DNA from: Guillardia theta CCMP2712
Lineage: Eukaryota > Cryptophyceae > Pyrenomonadales > Geminigeraceae
Length of the DNA stretch: 64,000 nucleotides
Direction of reading: 5' to 3'
Assembly: GCF_000315625.1 (NCBI RefSeq)
Contig: NW_005434673.1
Location: 865,631-929,630, forward strand
The notes under the pieces were generated by a model. It ran no database searches. It saw only the letters and a list, made by a program, of their open reading frames with translations, and was not told the DNA's origin. Positions 44,014-53,125 of this stretch are shown here, piece after piece. How positions within the stretch are numbered: position 1 is the stretch's first letter; every line of letters starts with the position of its first letter. Position numbers and translations under genes: made by a program.

Positions 44014-44274
44014 ATGGAGGAGCAGAGCAACATCGCCCCGCAACGTCGGACCCTCGTCATCCGCGTGCTCGATGACTTTCGTTGCGACGAGCAGCATCCT
44101 GACGCATCGAAGAAGAAGATGAAGAAGAGGATCGGAACATTCTTGCTGAATGTTTTGAGTGAATCCAACCCTAGGTGCCAAAGGGCTTCCATGCTCTCAG
44201 GAAACGAATGCTTGCAATGCATCTTGGAGAAACGAAGTCAGATCAATGCCGGAGTGCTCAAGACCGTTCGATGA
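44014..44274 (+). CDS. Small hypothetical protein (86 aa)
   Basis: ORF from ATG 44014 to TGA 44272-44274, starting MEEQSNIAPQRRTLVIRVLD. It has a Lys-rich segment (ASKKKMKKRIGTFLLNV) and three Cys in its second half (NPRC, ECLQC). It lies between the NCA2-like gene and a convergent minus-strand gene ending at 44391. I recognise no family. A minus-strand frame overlaps it (43728-44222) but shows no better coding character. Confidence 0.35.
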   Translation: MEEQSNIAPQRRTLVIRVLDDFRCDEQHPDASKKKMKKRIGTFLLNVLSESNPRCQRASMLSGNECLQCILEKRSQINAGVLKTVR

Positions 44275-44390
44275 CTGAGAACATCGCTGTTGGAGACTCA
44301 CGCGTGTAAAGTATTATTTCAATCATTAAAGACAAGCTTCTGCTGAGTAAAGCCGTGGCCGGAGGAGTTTAGACCTTGGCCATGCTCTCT

Positions 44391-46890
44391 TCATACATTG
44401 TTCTGATCTTGCGACTCATCTCGTCCCTGAAAGGAAGTGAGATGTCTATAGAACCGTCGGGCGCAGTACAATCTGTCTTGGAAGTTCAGAAGCGAACCGT
44501 TACAACAAACACTTTGACCTTGAGGGTCCGGGATAAAGTAGATGGTCTGTTTCTGATCCTTCTTCGCCAAACAATATTCTGTTGTTGCCAGATCTTCTGG
44601 GAAAAACACCTTGAACTTGTGTTCTTGATTATTCCTGCTCACGACCTTACCGACCCACCACTGCAAACAGCATGGCCGTTAGGACAAGAAAACATGTTGA
44701 ACAAACAAGAGAGACCAAAAAACTAAAAAAAAATGTTGAACAAAGAAGAGAGATACTCACTGAATCTTGTGATTCAGGGAAATGAACGACCACCCATGCG
44801 TGGCCACTGCGGATGATGTTGGATGAGTACCCCACAACTTTCGAGTTGCTGTGTAGAGTTGACTTTGTCATGTTGACATAGAAAGTCATCTGCTTGACGA
44901 AGGAATATTCCAACGATGTGAAGCTTGCATGGACATTGCGGGAGATATGAATGTTGTAAGGCCCTGTGTTATGTTCGAACCATTCATCTGGACGATCGAA
45001 ATCAATCTGCAATGAGAACAATAAAGACGCAAGACAAACCAAGTTCAGTGTTGAAGCTTCTGAAGTCCAAAACGTTCGAGCCCTCAGCAACACCTTCTAT
45101 ATCCGAGCGGGTGAGGTCAACGAACGCCACAACTCTTTCAATCGATTCCGAACTCTCTCCCTGACCTCCCTCAGCAGGCGGCGGGGGCGGTTCTTCCCTT
45201 GATGACCCGCCTCCGCCTCCGCCTCCGCCTCCGCCTCCGCCTCCACCCAGCGACCTTGCGCTGCCTTGGCTGCTGCTGCCTCCGCCTCCGCTTCTTGCCA
45301 GTCCTCCTGCTGCTACTGCTGAATAAGTTAGTGCGGCTGCGGCTGCTGTCGCTGTCGCTGCCGAAGTCACTGCTGCCCCGCCGCCTCCTCCGTTGCTCAC
45401 TCGGCCTCCTCCCTGATTCCCGTCCGACCTTCCTCCCTGACCTCCCCCAGCAGGCGGCGGGGGCGGTCCTTCCCTTGACGACCCGCCTCCGCCTCCGCCT
45501 CCGCCTCCGCCCAGCGACCTTGCGCTGCCTTGGCTGCTGCTGCCTCCGCCTCCGCTTCTTGCTCCTTCTGCTGCTACCGCTCGTCCTGCTGCTCCTCCTG
45601 CTCCTCCTGCTCCTCCTGCTGCTCCTGCTGCTCCTGCTGCTCCTGCTCCTCCTGCTGCTCCTGGTCCTGCTGTCGCTGTCGATGTCGCTGCCGAAGTCAC
45701 TGCTGCCCCGCCGCCTCCTCCATTGCTGGCTCGGCCTCCTCCCTGATTCCCGTCCGACCTTCCTCCCTGACCTCCTCTTGATGACCCACCGCCCTCTGTT
45801 TGTCTGCTGCTGCCTCCGCCTCCGCTTCTTGCTCCTCCTGCTCCTCCTGCTCCTGCTGATGCTCCTGATACAGCTGTAAATGATGATGATGCGGCTGCTG
45901 TCGCTGCCGCTGCCGGAGCTGCTACCTCCCCGCCGCCTCCTCCGTTGCTGACTCGGCCACCTTCCGGATTCCCGTGCAACGTATCTCCTTTTCCATTTTG
46001 CATGGAGTTCTGGTGTGATAGTTTGCCATTTCTTCTTTCTGTGTTGGGGTTGTCATGGCCATTAGGGCGTTTTCCAAAAGCTTGAAGATCTTGCGGCCGA
46101 GATGACAGATTAGATGGGTCTTGATCAGTTGACTCGAGCGATCCTTGTTTCTTCCTATTCGTACGAAATGATGACGAGTCGAAACCCTCGATTTCTCGTT
46201 TTCGTTTGTGATGAACAGACGACTGAAGATTGTCTACAGAGTTTTCTGTGTGTGTGTGCGGGATCCCAGATGACGCTTGGATGTCCGGCCGATGTCGTTT
46301 TAAGCTCCTTCGTTGAATCTTCTTTGGCGACGATCGTGAGTCGGAGGCTTCATCACCTTGAGCAGTTTGGGAATCGGGGGAATCACTTTCAGTAGCACAT
46401 TCTTGATCTTGTCTGCGTCTGCCCCTTCCATCCGTTGAAATTGTGCGCTGTCCAGAGGCTGCTTCGCCGTGGTTCAAACCACACTCCTCGTTCACAGATG
46501 CCGTGCTTCCATTCCTTTCATGAGCTGCTGGGCGATTGCTCCTGGGTGAATCTGCAGGTTCTCATTCAGTCTATGAAAGAGTGCAAGCAATAATCGTTCA
46601 CCAGCACGTTGATCATTCAACTTGGAGATGGACTCCTTCAACATTGCAAGCTGTTCAAATACTTTTAGCTCCACGACGTTCTTCATGGTCTCGCAACTGT
46701 CACGGATTTCCTTTGGATCAAGATTCAGAATCGAAGTCATTTGCTTCTCGTTTTCCTTGAATTTTCTCAAGATCTTTTTGCTGGTCCTCATCATGATCAC
46801 TTGTCTCGAGGTCATCTTCCTGTATTTTTGCTCCAATTGGTGGATTCTCCTCTTGAGTGCTTCATTTATGTCCGACTGTTGATCTTCCAT
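44391..46890 (-). CDS. Coiled-coil and Gly/Ala-rich protein with C-terminal folded domain
   Basis: ATG 46890 opens a coiled-coil region (INEALKRRIHQLEQKYRKMT, then MRTSKKILRKFKENEKQM) over about 130 residues. A splice near 46500 joins a long frame (46490-45010): first Ser/Arg/Lys-rich with bipartite basic motifs (KRHRPD, HKRKRE), then about 230 residues of Gly/Ala/Ser runs. Further exons give EWFEHNTGPYNIHISRNVHA near 44950, NIIRSGHAWVVVHFPESQDS near 44800, and WWVGKVVSRNNQEHKFKVFF then PEDLATTEYCLAKKDQ near 44640, ending at 44391. The last two could be a small Tudor- or BAH-like barrel; I cannot confirm it. Basic motifs suggest a nuclear site. Function unknown. Confidence 0.55.
45190..45900. 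repeat. Internally duplicated Gly/Ala-rich coding tract
   Basis: The plus strand shows (CCGCCT)n runs and trinucleotide runs of CTG/CTC. A block of about 290 bp containing GCAGGCGGCGGGGGCGGTNC, (CCTCCG)n and AGCGACCTTGCGCTGCC occurs twice (from about 45173 and 45454), with the CCTCCCTGATTCCCGTCCGA word also repeated at 45408 and 45740. On the coding (minus) strand this gives GGGRVSNGGGGGAAVTSAAT then Ala/Gly runs. Expansion has kept the frame. Confidence 0.85.
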
Positions 46891-47704
46891 GGCGGTGAAG
46901 CAGGATGTACTCCAGCGTGTTTAGAAATGCAAAAGCACGTCTCTACCTTCGAGCTTCGTGGATGTGAAGTTGATTGAAAGCATTTCAAATAGTTCGCTGC
47001 GAAATCGTTATAATGCCATAAATGTCCTCCTCCCCTCGATTGACTCACTCTTCTCTCTCTCTCCCTCCCTCTCCCAACTTCTTTCTTGTGAAACCTCATT
47101 TTGCCTTTTCTCTCTTCTCTCCTTCTCCCTCCCTCCCCCAACCAATTCTGTATTCTCTGTTCCTCGCCTGTTCCCTCCTACCCGCCTCCCCCCACACTAC
47201 CGGCTCCGATCAAATTCCAGTTTCCCTATTCTAACATCATTCCTCATTCTGTCCCCTTCCTCGTTGTCACCTCTTCACTTCTCCAAACCCCTCTCCAACT
47301 TCCCTTTTCTTACTCACCCCACCCGTCACTGCTGCCACCAGCGCTCAAGCACAAACACGAGCAAACAGCCTTCTTTCCTTGCCAGCTTTGTAACCCTCCT
47401 CTCTTTATCCTCCTGTATTCTCCATATGTGCTGCATCCCTTGACTTTAAATTTCTCTTCCTCACTTTCCCTCCTCCCCTCCCTTTTCTCTCCTCCGCTCC
47501 CCTCCGCTCCCTTCCTCTGCCATACCTGTCCCGCCCACTTCTTGGCCAAGGTCTTTGCAGTTCGTGGCAACAAACAGACGTTACATTGTAACGTCCATAA
47601 ATTTGCTTTAAAAAAAAAATTAACCGTACAAACAACGGAAACCCTCCCCAGAAAAAAAAACTCCGTTACGAATATTCATTTCCGTTACATTAGTTTGTCG
47701 GGGC
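46891..47704. other. Divergent intergenic region, strongly pyrimidine-rich
   Basis: Between the Gly/Ala-rich gene (minus) and the second ankyrin gene (plus). Bases 47040-47540 are almost purely C/T on the plus strand. A poly-A and ACGGA-rich stretch (47590-47700) leads to ATG 47705, with GTTACATTGTAACG (47580-47593), an imperfect palindrome. Long frames in the C/T tract are rejected as composition. Confidence 0.5.
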
Positions 47705-49744
47705 ATGAAAGATAGCACCCTGATCATGATGGTTGCGATGCTCGCGACGAACCTCGGGCAGGCGGAGGAGGAGACGACAGCAGGGCGGCTGCCATGGAAT
47801 CTAGCCTCTGCATGCATACAAAGGACACAAGGAAGCGGTGGGCTGCGTTTACGTGGAGGTATGGGTACCAGGTATACCGAGCGAGCGACAGTTGCGACTT
47901 GATGAACAATGAGCCGCAGGATGAGAGCGTTTGAGTTGGCAAAGAAAGCAAACCTGACAGATAAAGATGCAGAAGATGAATGGTGTGCTCATGAAAAGGA
48001 TTGTGGATCACTCATGCCTTGAAGGTACAATGCGCTGGATGAGAATCAGACGGAGACACCTTGGTATTATCCGTTCTACGACGATGTCCGCGGTGAGGGA
48101 GGCGGTTGCCAAATGTGCACTGAACGTGATTGGAAGACGAAAATGGTCCCTGGTTGCCTGCAAGAAATATAAGTGAGGAAACGATTGATCCCGAACTGAG
48201 AAGGCATCCCAACGAGACGATAGAGGTGGGTCATTGAGGTAAGAATTCAATCTGATGCAGCCTATCAGGAAGCGTTCGAGAGGATACTTTTGTTCGATGA
48301 TGAGAACAAAACAGCCCTCAAGTGAATTTATTTCTTGCAAGTCCAACGGGCTAATGTACTCGTCAGCCTACATTATCTTAAGTCAGCTGCTTGTGTTGAT
48401 GATTACAAGGAAGACTGCTGTGTGATAAAGCTCCCTAGGCTGATATTCTTCAGGGAGTGAAAAAGATTATCGAAGAAGAAGGCATTGATGTCAATGCTGA
48501 AATTGAAGAAGCGAGCCTAGAGAAGGTAACTTTCAAATGGCATGATACTTTTCTGAGTGAACGTCACGAAGGCGATACACTTTGCTGCATGGTGTGGTAA
48601 CATTAAAACTGTCGAAGTCCTATTGGAACTTGGAGCTGGTACGCATTCAACATGAATGAAATCAAAAACATTCTCACGATCATCAAGATGTGAATGCGAA
48701 GAATTGTTTCAACCAAACTGCACTGCACAGAGCCGCCTTTAGTACTGTCTTGCGGCGATGGGTAGCGCGGGAATTGACATGCTTTCAGGCGGCTTTCAGC
48801 AGCTCTGTGAATTTCTTGTCCAGAGGTTGTAGACAATTTCATGCTGCGGGCGTGGAGCAAGATACCTTCATCTGCTAACTCCTTGCATTAGGGGAGCAGA
48901 CCCTCTTACACCCGACAGCTGGGACTTTTCTCCGCCTGAGTGGTAAGGCATAGAATCGATTTGGTCTCGGTGCTCAAACATACTGCTCAAGGGCCGCTGC
49001 AAATTTCAAGAATTGGACTTGCCAGGAATAGAATTTGAAGAGAGATGGACTCCTCTATTCCTGACGCCTGTTTCAGTGGTTCTATGCTAAATTCATCTCA
49101 AATGAGACTTTCCCCAAGGGACCTCCGCCTCATTATGGTTTGAAGGTAAATTCTTTCCACTCCAGTGAGACCTTGTGATGACTCAGGGGTTTGATAGATG
49201 AATGAAGGGTTTGAGTACTTCAATGTGTAAGGACTTCGATGAAGAGTTCACCTGAGCTGAACCATTGCCATTCTTATGTTTGTTGGTAGCCACCAGGACG
49301 ATGAAACTGGCGAGCCGATCGTAAATTATCTGAATCTGGTAGACGACCCCAATCCAGTCTACAATTTTACAGGCAAGGCTTCAAGTTTTCTCAACAAAGG
49401 TCACAACTCTCTTGCAGACATGATTGAGAGAGGAGAAAAAGCCTACGAGATGATTGACGAGGCCAAGGCTTCTTATCTAGAGTCGCAGGCGGCACGTTTG
49501 GAGGTTGAAGGAAGTTTGTTCCTGGTTGAGTGCGTGCTGATTATACTCTATGACCCCAGAACCGAAGGATCGTCAAGGACGCAGGGAACAAATCGACAGG
49601 AGGCGCAGGGAGATTCTCAACAGAAGTGAGGCTCCATTGCAGGATTTCTACGAAGCAGGGAAGTATGATGACGAGAATCAGCCCCTCTCGAGCACGGACA
49701 ACGAGTCGCACAACACAGATGATGACTTCTCTTCTACACTGTGA
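47705..49744 (+). CDS. Ankyrin-repeat protein with leader and LRGG motif (second of two), multi-exon
   Basis: Exon 1 (47705-47870) encodes a leader (STLIMMVAMLATNLGQAEEE) and then GGLRLRGGMGT. It splices at GTATAC to 48025 in frame, giving RYNALDENQTETPWYYPFY. Later exons: GVKKIIEEEGIDVNAEIEEA (48453-48524), AIHFAAWCGNIKTVEVLLEL (48573-48640), DVNAKNCFNQTALHRAAF (48690-48745), QLCEFLVQRGADPLTPDSWD across 48800-48950, and YAKFISNETFPKGPPPHYGL near 49085. A large exon near 49290 reads VNYLNLVDDPNPVYNFTGKA, then helical EMIDEAKASYLESQAARLEV. The end is charged (DRQGRREQIDRRRREILNR, SSTDNESHNTDDDFSS), with TGA at 49742-49744. At least three ankyrin-type repeats are recognisable. The leader implies the ER or an organelle. 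Confidence 0.72.
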
Positions 49745-49791
49745 TAAACGTCTTGGAGGCATCGGCCTCCAGTGCGGGGTTGGAGTGAAGA

Positions 49792-50655
49792 TCACTTCAA
49801 GTCCGGATGTATGAAAGACTTCTCCTTTCCGAACATCTCGAAGAAGGACTCCTGTTGAAACGATCAGCGCAAAGACGCATCTGACGACTGCCGTTGGACA
49901 ACTGACATCAGTCAAAGTGCTTGCCTTCTTGTTCTCCTAGAAGCAAACAGTGGATATCAGCCTAGTGAACTGTCTGTCTTCTTGCCGTACCTTGTAGATG
50001 TCAGAGATATTTTTCCAGTTCTCCGGCGAGACTTTGAACGTATTTCCGCAGTTCTCACATTGCACTTGTTGATTTCAAATCACTCTTGACAAAGAAAAAG
50101 AAGTCAAATTCACCTCTCACATCAACAGCCAACTCCGGAGGCTCCAACTTCCGGAAACTGCCGAAACAGTGCATGAACAAACAGGCATAGCAGGTCACGA
50201 TCAGGTCACATGTCTGAGCTGCACATGGGACAGGTCGCGTATGTTTCGATGTCCTCATCCTCGTCCTCATCCTCGTCTCTGGTTCGTCTTTGACCCGTTG
50301 GCCGCGACCCTCCCCTCCCTCCTCTCTTCTTGGCTCGGAGAGCTAGCAAAGTGGATCTCTCCCAAACAGCGCTTCCGAGCCCTCCTGAAGTAATGCTGGA
50401 AGACGCTCCGAACCCCCTCGTGGCAGGCTGCCATCCCTCGCCAGCCGGGAGTCTAGCCAAGGCATGTTTGACCACTCTGGAGCTTGCGAAGCTGCATGGC
50501 TGTAACAGGGAATGCGGAGGCACGAAGCTTTCTACTGGAGGAAGCTCTGTCACCATCGCCATCATCGTCATCATCGCCATCATCGCCATCATCGCCGTCG
50601 CCATCCCCTGCACCGCCTTTGTGGTGTGCCACTGAAGCGATGCGACCAAACCCAT
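49792..50655 (-). CDS. Zinc-ribbon-like protein with repeat-encoded hydrophobic N-terminus
   Basis: ATG 50655 (or an inner ATG near 50604) opens a hydrophobic segment encoded by an ATG-GCG repeat (MATAMMAMMAMMTMMAMV), followed by VESFVPPHSLLQP and a basic Ser/Gly-rich stretch with RAKKRGGRGG and an Asp/Glu run. The exon ends TYATCPMCSSD near 50210. A following exon has VQCENCGNTFKVSPENWKNI then SDIYK (50042-49992). This pairs CPxC with CExC, a four-Cys zinc ribbon. GTACGG splices on, and a CAG at about 49851 resumes in phase with ESFFEMFGKEKSFIHPDLK and TGA at 49794-49792. The splice between the two Cys pairs is unresolved. It is tail to tail with the ankyrin gene. Leader plus basic region could be an organelle-targeting signal; function unknown. 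Confidence 0.5.
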
Positions 50656-50689
50656 GGCACCGCAACCACGTAACAGATCTGTTACGTGG

Positions 50690-50870
50690 TTTGTAACCCG
50701 GCCGATAGAGCCACTGAGGGCCAGGTCACTGGGCCGGGCCGCCGGCCGCCGGCCTCGGATCGGCCCGGCAGTGCCGAAACTTGAAAGTCAACCATCGAGC
50801 CGCGGCCGCCGTCGGGTGCTGTGATGCCCAGGGCCAGCCTGTCCTAGCGGGGGGACCCCTTGCCGTCAGA
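50690..50870. repeat. GC-rich CCGGGCC-type intergenic block
   Basis: Contains GGGCCGGGCCGCCGGCCGCC, TCGGATCGGCCCGGCAG and CAGGGCCAGCC words with an ACTTGAAAGTCAACC segment, similar to 13850-14060 and 34090-34245. It lies between the zinc-ribbon gene and the 3' end of the piggyBac-derived gene. Confidence 0.55.
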
Positions 50871-50916
50871 GTGAAACGAGACAACACTTGACTGAAGGCT
50901 ATTTATAGGTTGAAAA

Positions 50917-52989
50917 TTAAAGCAATCGGCTCATCCGTACGACGTGATTCATGCTGCAGTCTCGACCTGACTTCATACCGCAGAGGAAGAAGATCTTGGG
51001 CTTGTCGGGGTTGGTGAAGTCGGAGCACATGGGGCAAAAGTATCGCGCAATGCACTGACAGGTCGTCCCCTTCTTGGTCAGCTCCTTGCACCTTCCCTTC
51101 TTGTAGGCTTCGGAGGGCAGAGACGAGCAGGAGCTCGGGGTGTGGCTCAGCTCGTGCTGGCTCGACTGCCTCTCCCCAGCTCTGGTTGCGCTGACAGCGT
51201 CCTCCTCCTCCTGTGGACCGTGGCTTGAGGAAAATTCCTTGACAAGGCGGCCAAGGAACATTTTGAAGCTGATCTCTTTGCTGCCTCCAACGTCGCTGAG
51301 CTCGAACTTCTTGTACGCCAAGTACGCGTTAACTGTGATGAGACTGAGCATGTACTGAAACACCAAGATGTGGAAGTTGTCGGTAGGCCAGAGCGTGCCG
51401 TTGCGCAAGCCCGTGGACAGACAGTCGTCGAAGGCAGCTGACGACTTGTTGACGTCAAGACACCTCCTGACAACATCAGGAGCCTTGACCTCAAATTGCT
51501 TCACCTTGAGTATCCCCGCTTCATTCATGTACTGTCTTGTGACTTCGACGTCGCTGCGAGCTCCGGGGATCCTGGTGGACAGGAAGAAACGCAGCGGCAA
51601 GTTGCCACCCCTTTCTCCCAGCATCTCCCTCCAGCCAATGGCGAAGAGTTCTCGGCCTCCCTCAACCTTGCACGTCAAAGTCTTGTCGGCCGCTGCTCTG
51701 CTGCCCGCCAAACTCCTCTCAAGCTCTCCTTTAGGGTAATATTCATCGCACCTCTCCATCATCCCCATGAACTGCAGCCCGAACCTGGTCAGGGCGAGTG
51801 CAGTCCCTGTGCATGCAAACGGGCCATTGCCGATCACGATCCTCTTCGACCCAAAGTACTTCTCGCACAACCTCAAAGCACAGCTCGAGTGCTCGGTGGG
51901 CGCCTCATGAGTGAATTTCTTCGCCTTCATGGCTTCCTGCCCCTCGTTGATCTCCAATCTTACCACCATCCCAGTCTCGCTGTCCTGCAAGCTCCTCAAC
52001 AAGATTCCAACCTGCTTCAGGTCTTCTTCCTTCCTTGAAGCCTGAGGAAACGACAGGTTCTCGCAGAAATCCCACTTGACACTCTGCTCCCGGAGCACCA
52101 GGCAGTCTCCGGGCGATAGCGCCTGATGCATGTGAATGTTGAAACACTTCACCATCCTTCTCATCTTGTGCCAGGGGTCAGGTCTGTCTTCCGATGCTCT
52201 CTCCCTCGACCAGAAGGAAAGCGCGCTCTTGATCTCGAACCACCGCTTCCTCGTCATTCCGAACCTTGCCAGCATCTGTCGGTCGCAATGGAGGCAGTCA
52301 GGGCTGTTGTTCCAGTAATCTGCGACCTTCTCGCATGGCTCAAACGCCATGAACAAGACAATCACCATGAACTCATCAAGCTCCTCCTTGTCCAACTTCT
52401 CCACCGTCGGGCTAAACTTCCTGTTGGTTCCCTCAATCATCAGGTCCGTCAAGCTTGTTGGGACCATGTGACGGAAATACCACAACGGCCCACGTGCACC
52501 ATCGGTGTCATGGCCTGGAGGGTGAGCCAGTCGCGCATGCCCGTCATAGTCTGCGTATGGATCGACAGCTTCCTCCGATTCGTCTCCATCCTGCCAGGCT
52601 TCCCATCTGTACCTGCTGGGTCCCCCTTCCTGTGCTTCACCCTGTTGAGATTCGGACGCGTTCGCTTCCTGTTGCACTCTTGGAATTTCGACGTCTCTCT
52701 TCCTCTTCCTCTCCGTCCTGCCATCTGATGCCCTGAACACCTTGTGCTGCGCTCCGTACTCAACGTCCTTGCTCTCCGACAGGCTGTCCCACCGAATCAC
52801 GAACTTGCGAGGGTTCGTCTGTCCGATCAGCGTACCTTCCACTTCCTGGGACTGCCATGAAGAAGGAAAGGCTCGTTCTAGCGTCTCCTGGTCCAGCACG
52901 TCGACCCCTCGCGCTCTCACCCTCTCCCCCTCCCACCACTCCCTGCCCCCCGCCCTGAGCAACGCTACCGCCCTGTTCGCACTTGCCAT
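50917..52989 (-). CDS. PiggyBac-derived transposase-like protein, two catalytic Asp replaced (690 aa)
   Basis: Single uninterrupted frame from ATG 52989 to TAA at 50919-50917. Central order follows the piggyBac (DDE_Tnp_1_7) layout: LTDLMIEGTNRKFSPTVEKL then WNNSPDCLHCDRQMLARFGM; RKRWFEIKSALSF; DPWHKMRRMVKCFNIHMHQ; then LSPGDCLVLREQSVKWDF, where the family has S-I-D-E, so the first Asp is Arg. RIVIGNGPFACTGTALAL lies where the family has D-N-F/W-Y/F-T-S, so the second Asp is Gly. AAFDDCLSTGLRN can align with the third Asp. VNAYLAYKKFEL is the usual late helix, and the end is Cys-rich (RCKELTKKGTTCQC, ARYFCPMCSD, FFLCGMKSGRDC), like the piggyBac zinc domain. The N-terminal 180 residues are charged. 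A long intact frame without catalytic Asp suggests a domesticated protein. It starts 137 bp from the divergent 53126 gene. Confidence 0.8.
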   Translation of the reverse strand: MASANRAVALLRAGGREWWEGERVRARGVDVLDQETLERAFPSSWQSQEVEGTLIGQTNPRKFVIRWDSLSESKDVEYGAQHKVFRASDGRTERKRKRDVEIPRVQQEANASESQQGEAQEGGPSRYRWEAWQDGDESEEAVDPYADYDGHARLAHPPGHDTDGARGPLWYFRHMVPTSLTDLMIEGTNRKFSPTVEKLDKEELDEFMVIVLFMAFEPCEKVADYWNNSPDCLHCDRQMLARFGMTRKRWFEIKSALSFWSRERASEDRPDPWHKMRRMVKCFNIHMHQALSPGDCLVLREQSVKWDFCENLSFPQASRKEEDLKQVGILLRSLQDSETGMVVRLEINEGQEAMKAKKFTHEAPTEHSSCALRLCEKYFGSKRIVIGNGPFACTGTALALTRFGLQFMGMMERCDEYYPKGELERSLAGSRAAADKTLTCKVEGGRELFAIGWREMLGERGGNLPLRFFLSTRIPGARSDVEVTRQYMNEAGILKVKQFEVKAPDVVRRCLDVNKSSAAFDDCLSTGLRNGTLWPTDNFHILVFQYMLSLITVNAYLAYKKFELSDVGGSKEISFKMFLGRLVKEFSSSHGPQEEEDAVSATRAGERQSSQHELSHTPSSCSSLPSEAYKKGRCKELTKKGTTCQCIARYFCPMCSDFTNPDKPKIFFLCGMKSGRDCSMNHVVRMSRLL

Positions 52990-53125
52990 GGGCGATAAAA
53001 GGTCGGAGTGGTGCTTCTTGGAAGGTGGTGAGAATGATTTGATTAGGGGGTACTGTAAAGGGAATCAAAGGGTGAGGGATGGTGGGGGGGTGGGGTGGGG
53101 TGTTGCATTCAAGGTGTTTGCGGCA

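Noticed and set aside
43728-44222. Minus-strand 164-codon frame
   Set aside because: It has no recognisable family, overlaps a more plausible small plus-strand ORF and crosses a G-rich zone; evidence is insufficient for either to be more than tentative.
47022-47715. Pro/Ser/Leu-rich frames between 47022 and 47715
   Set aside because: They are products of a pyrimidine-rich intergenic tract read in several frames with similar openness.
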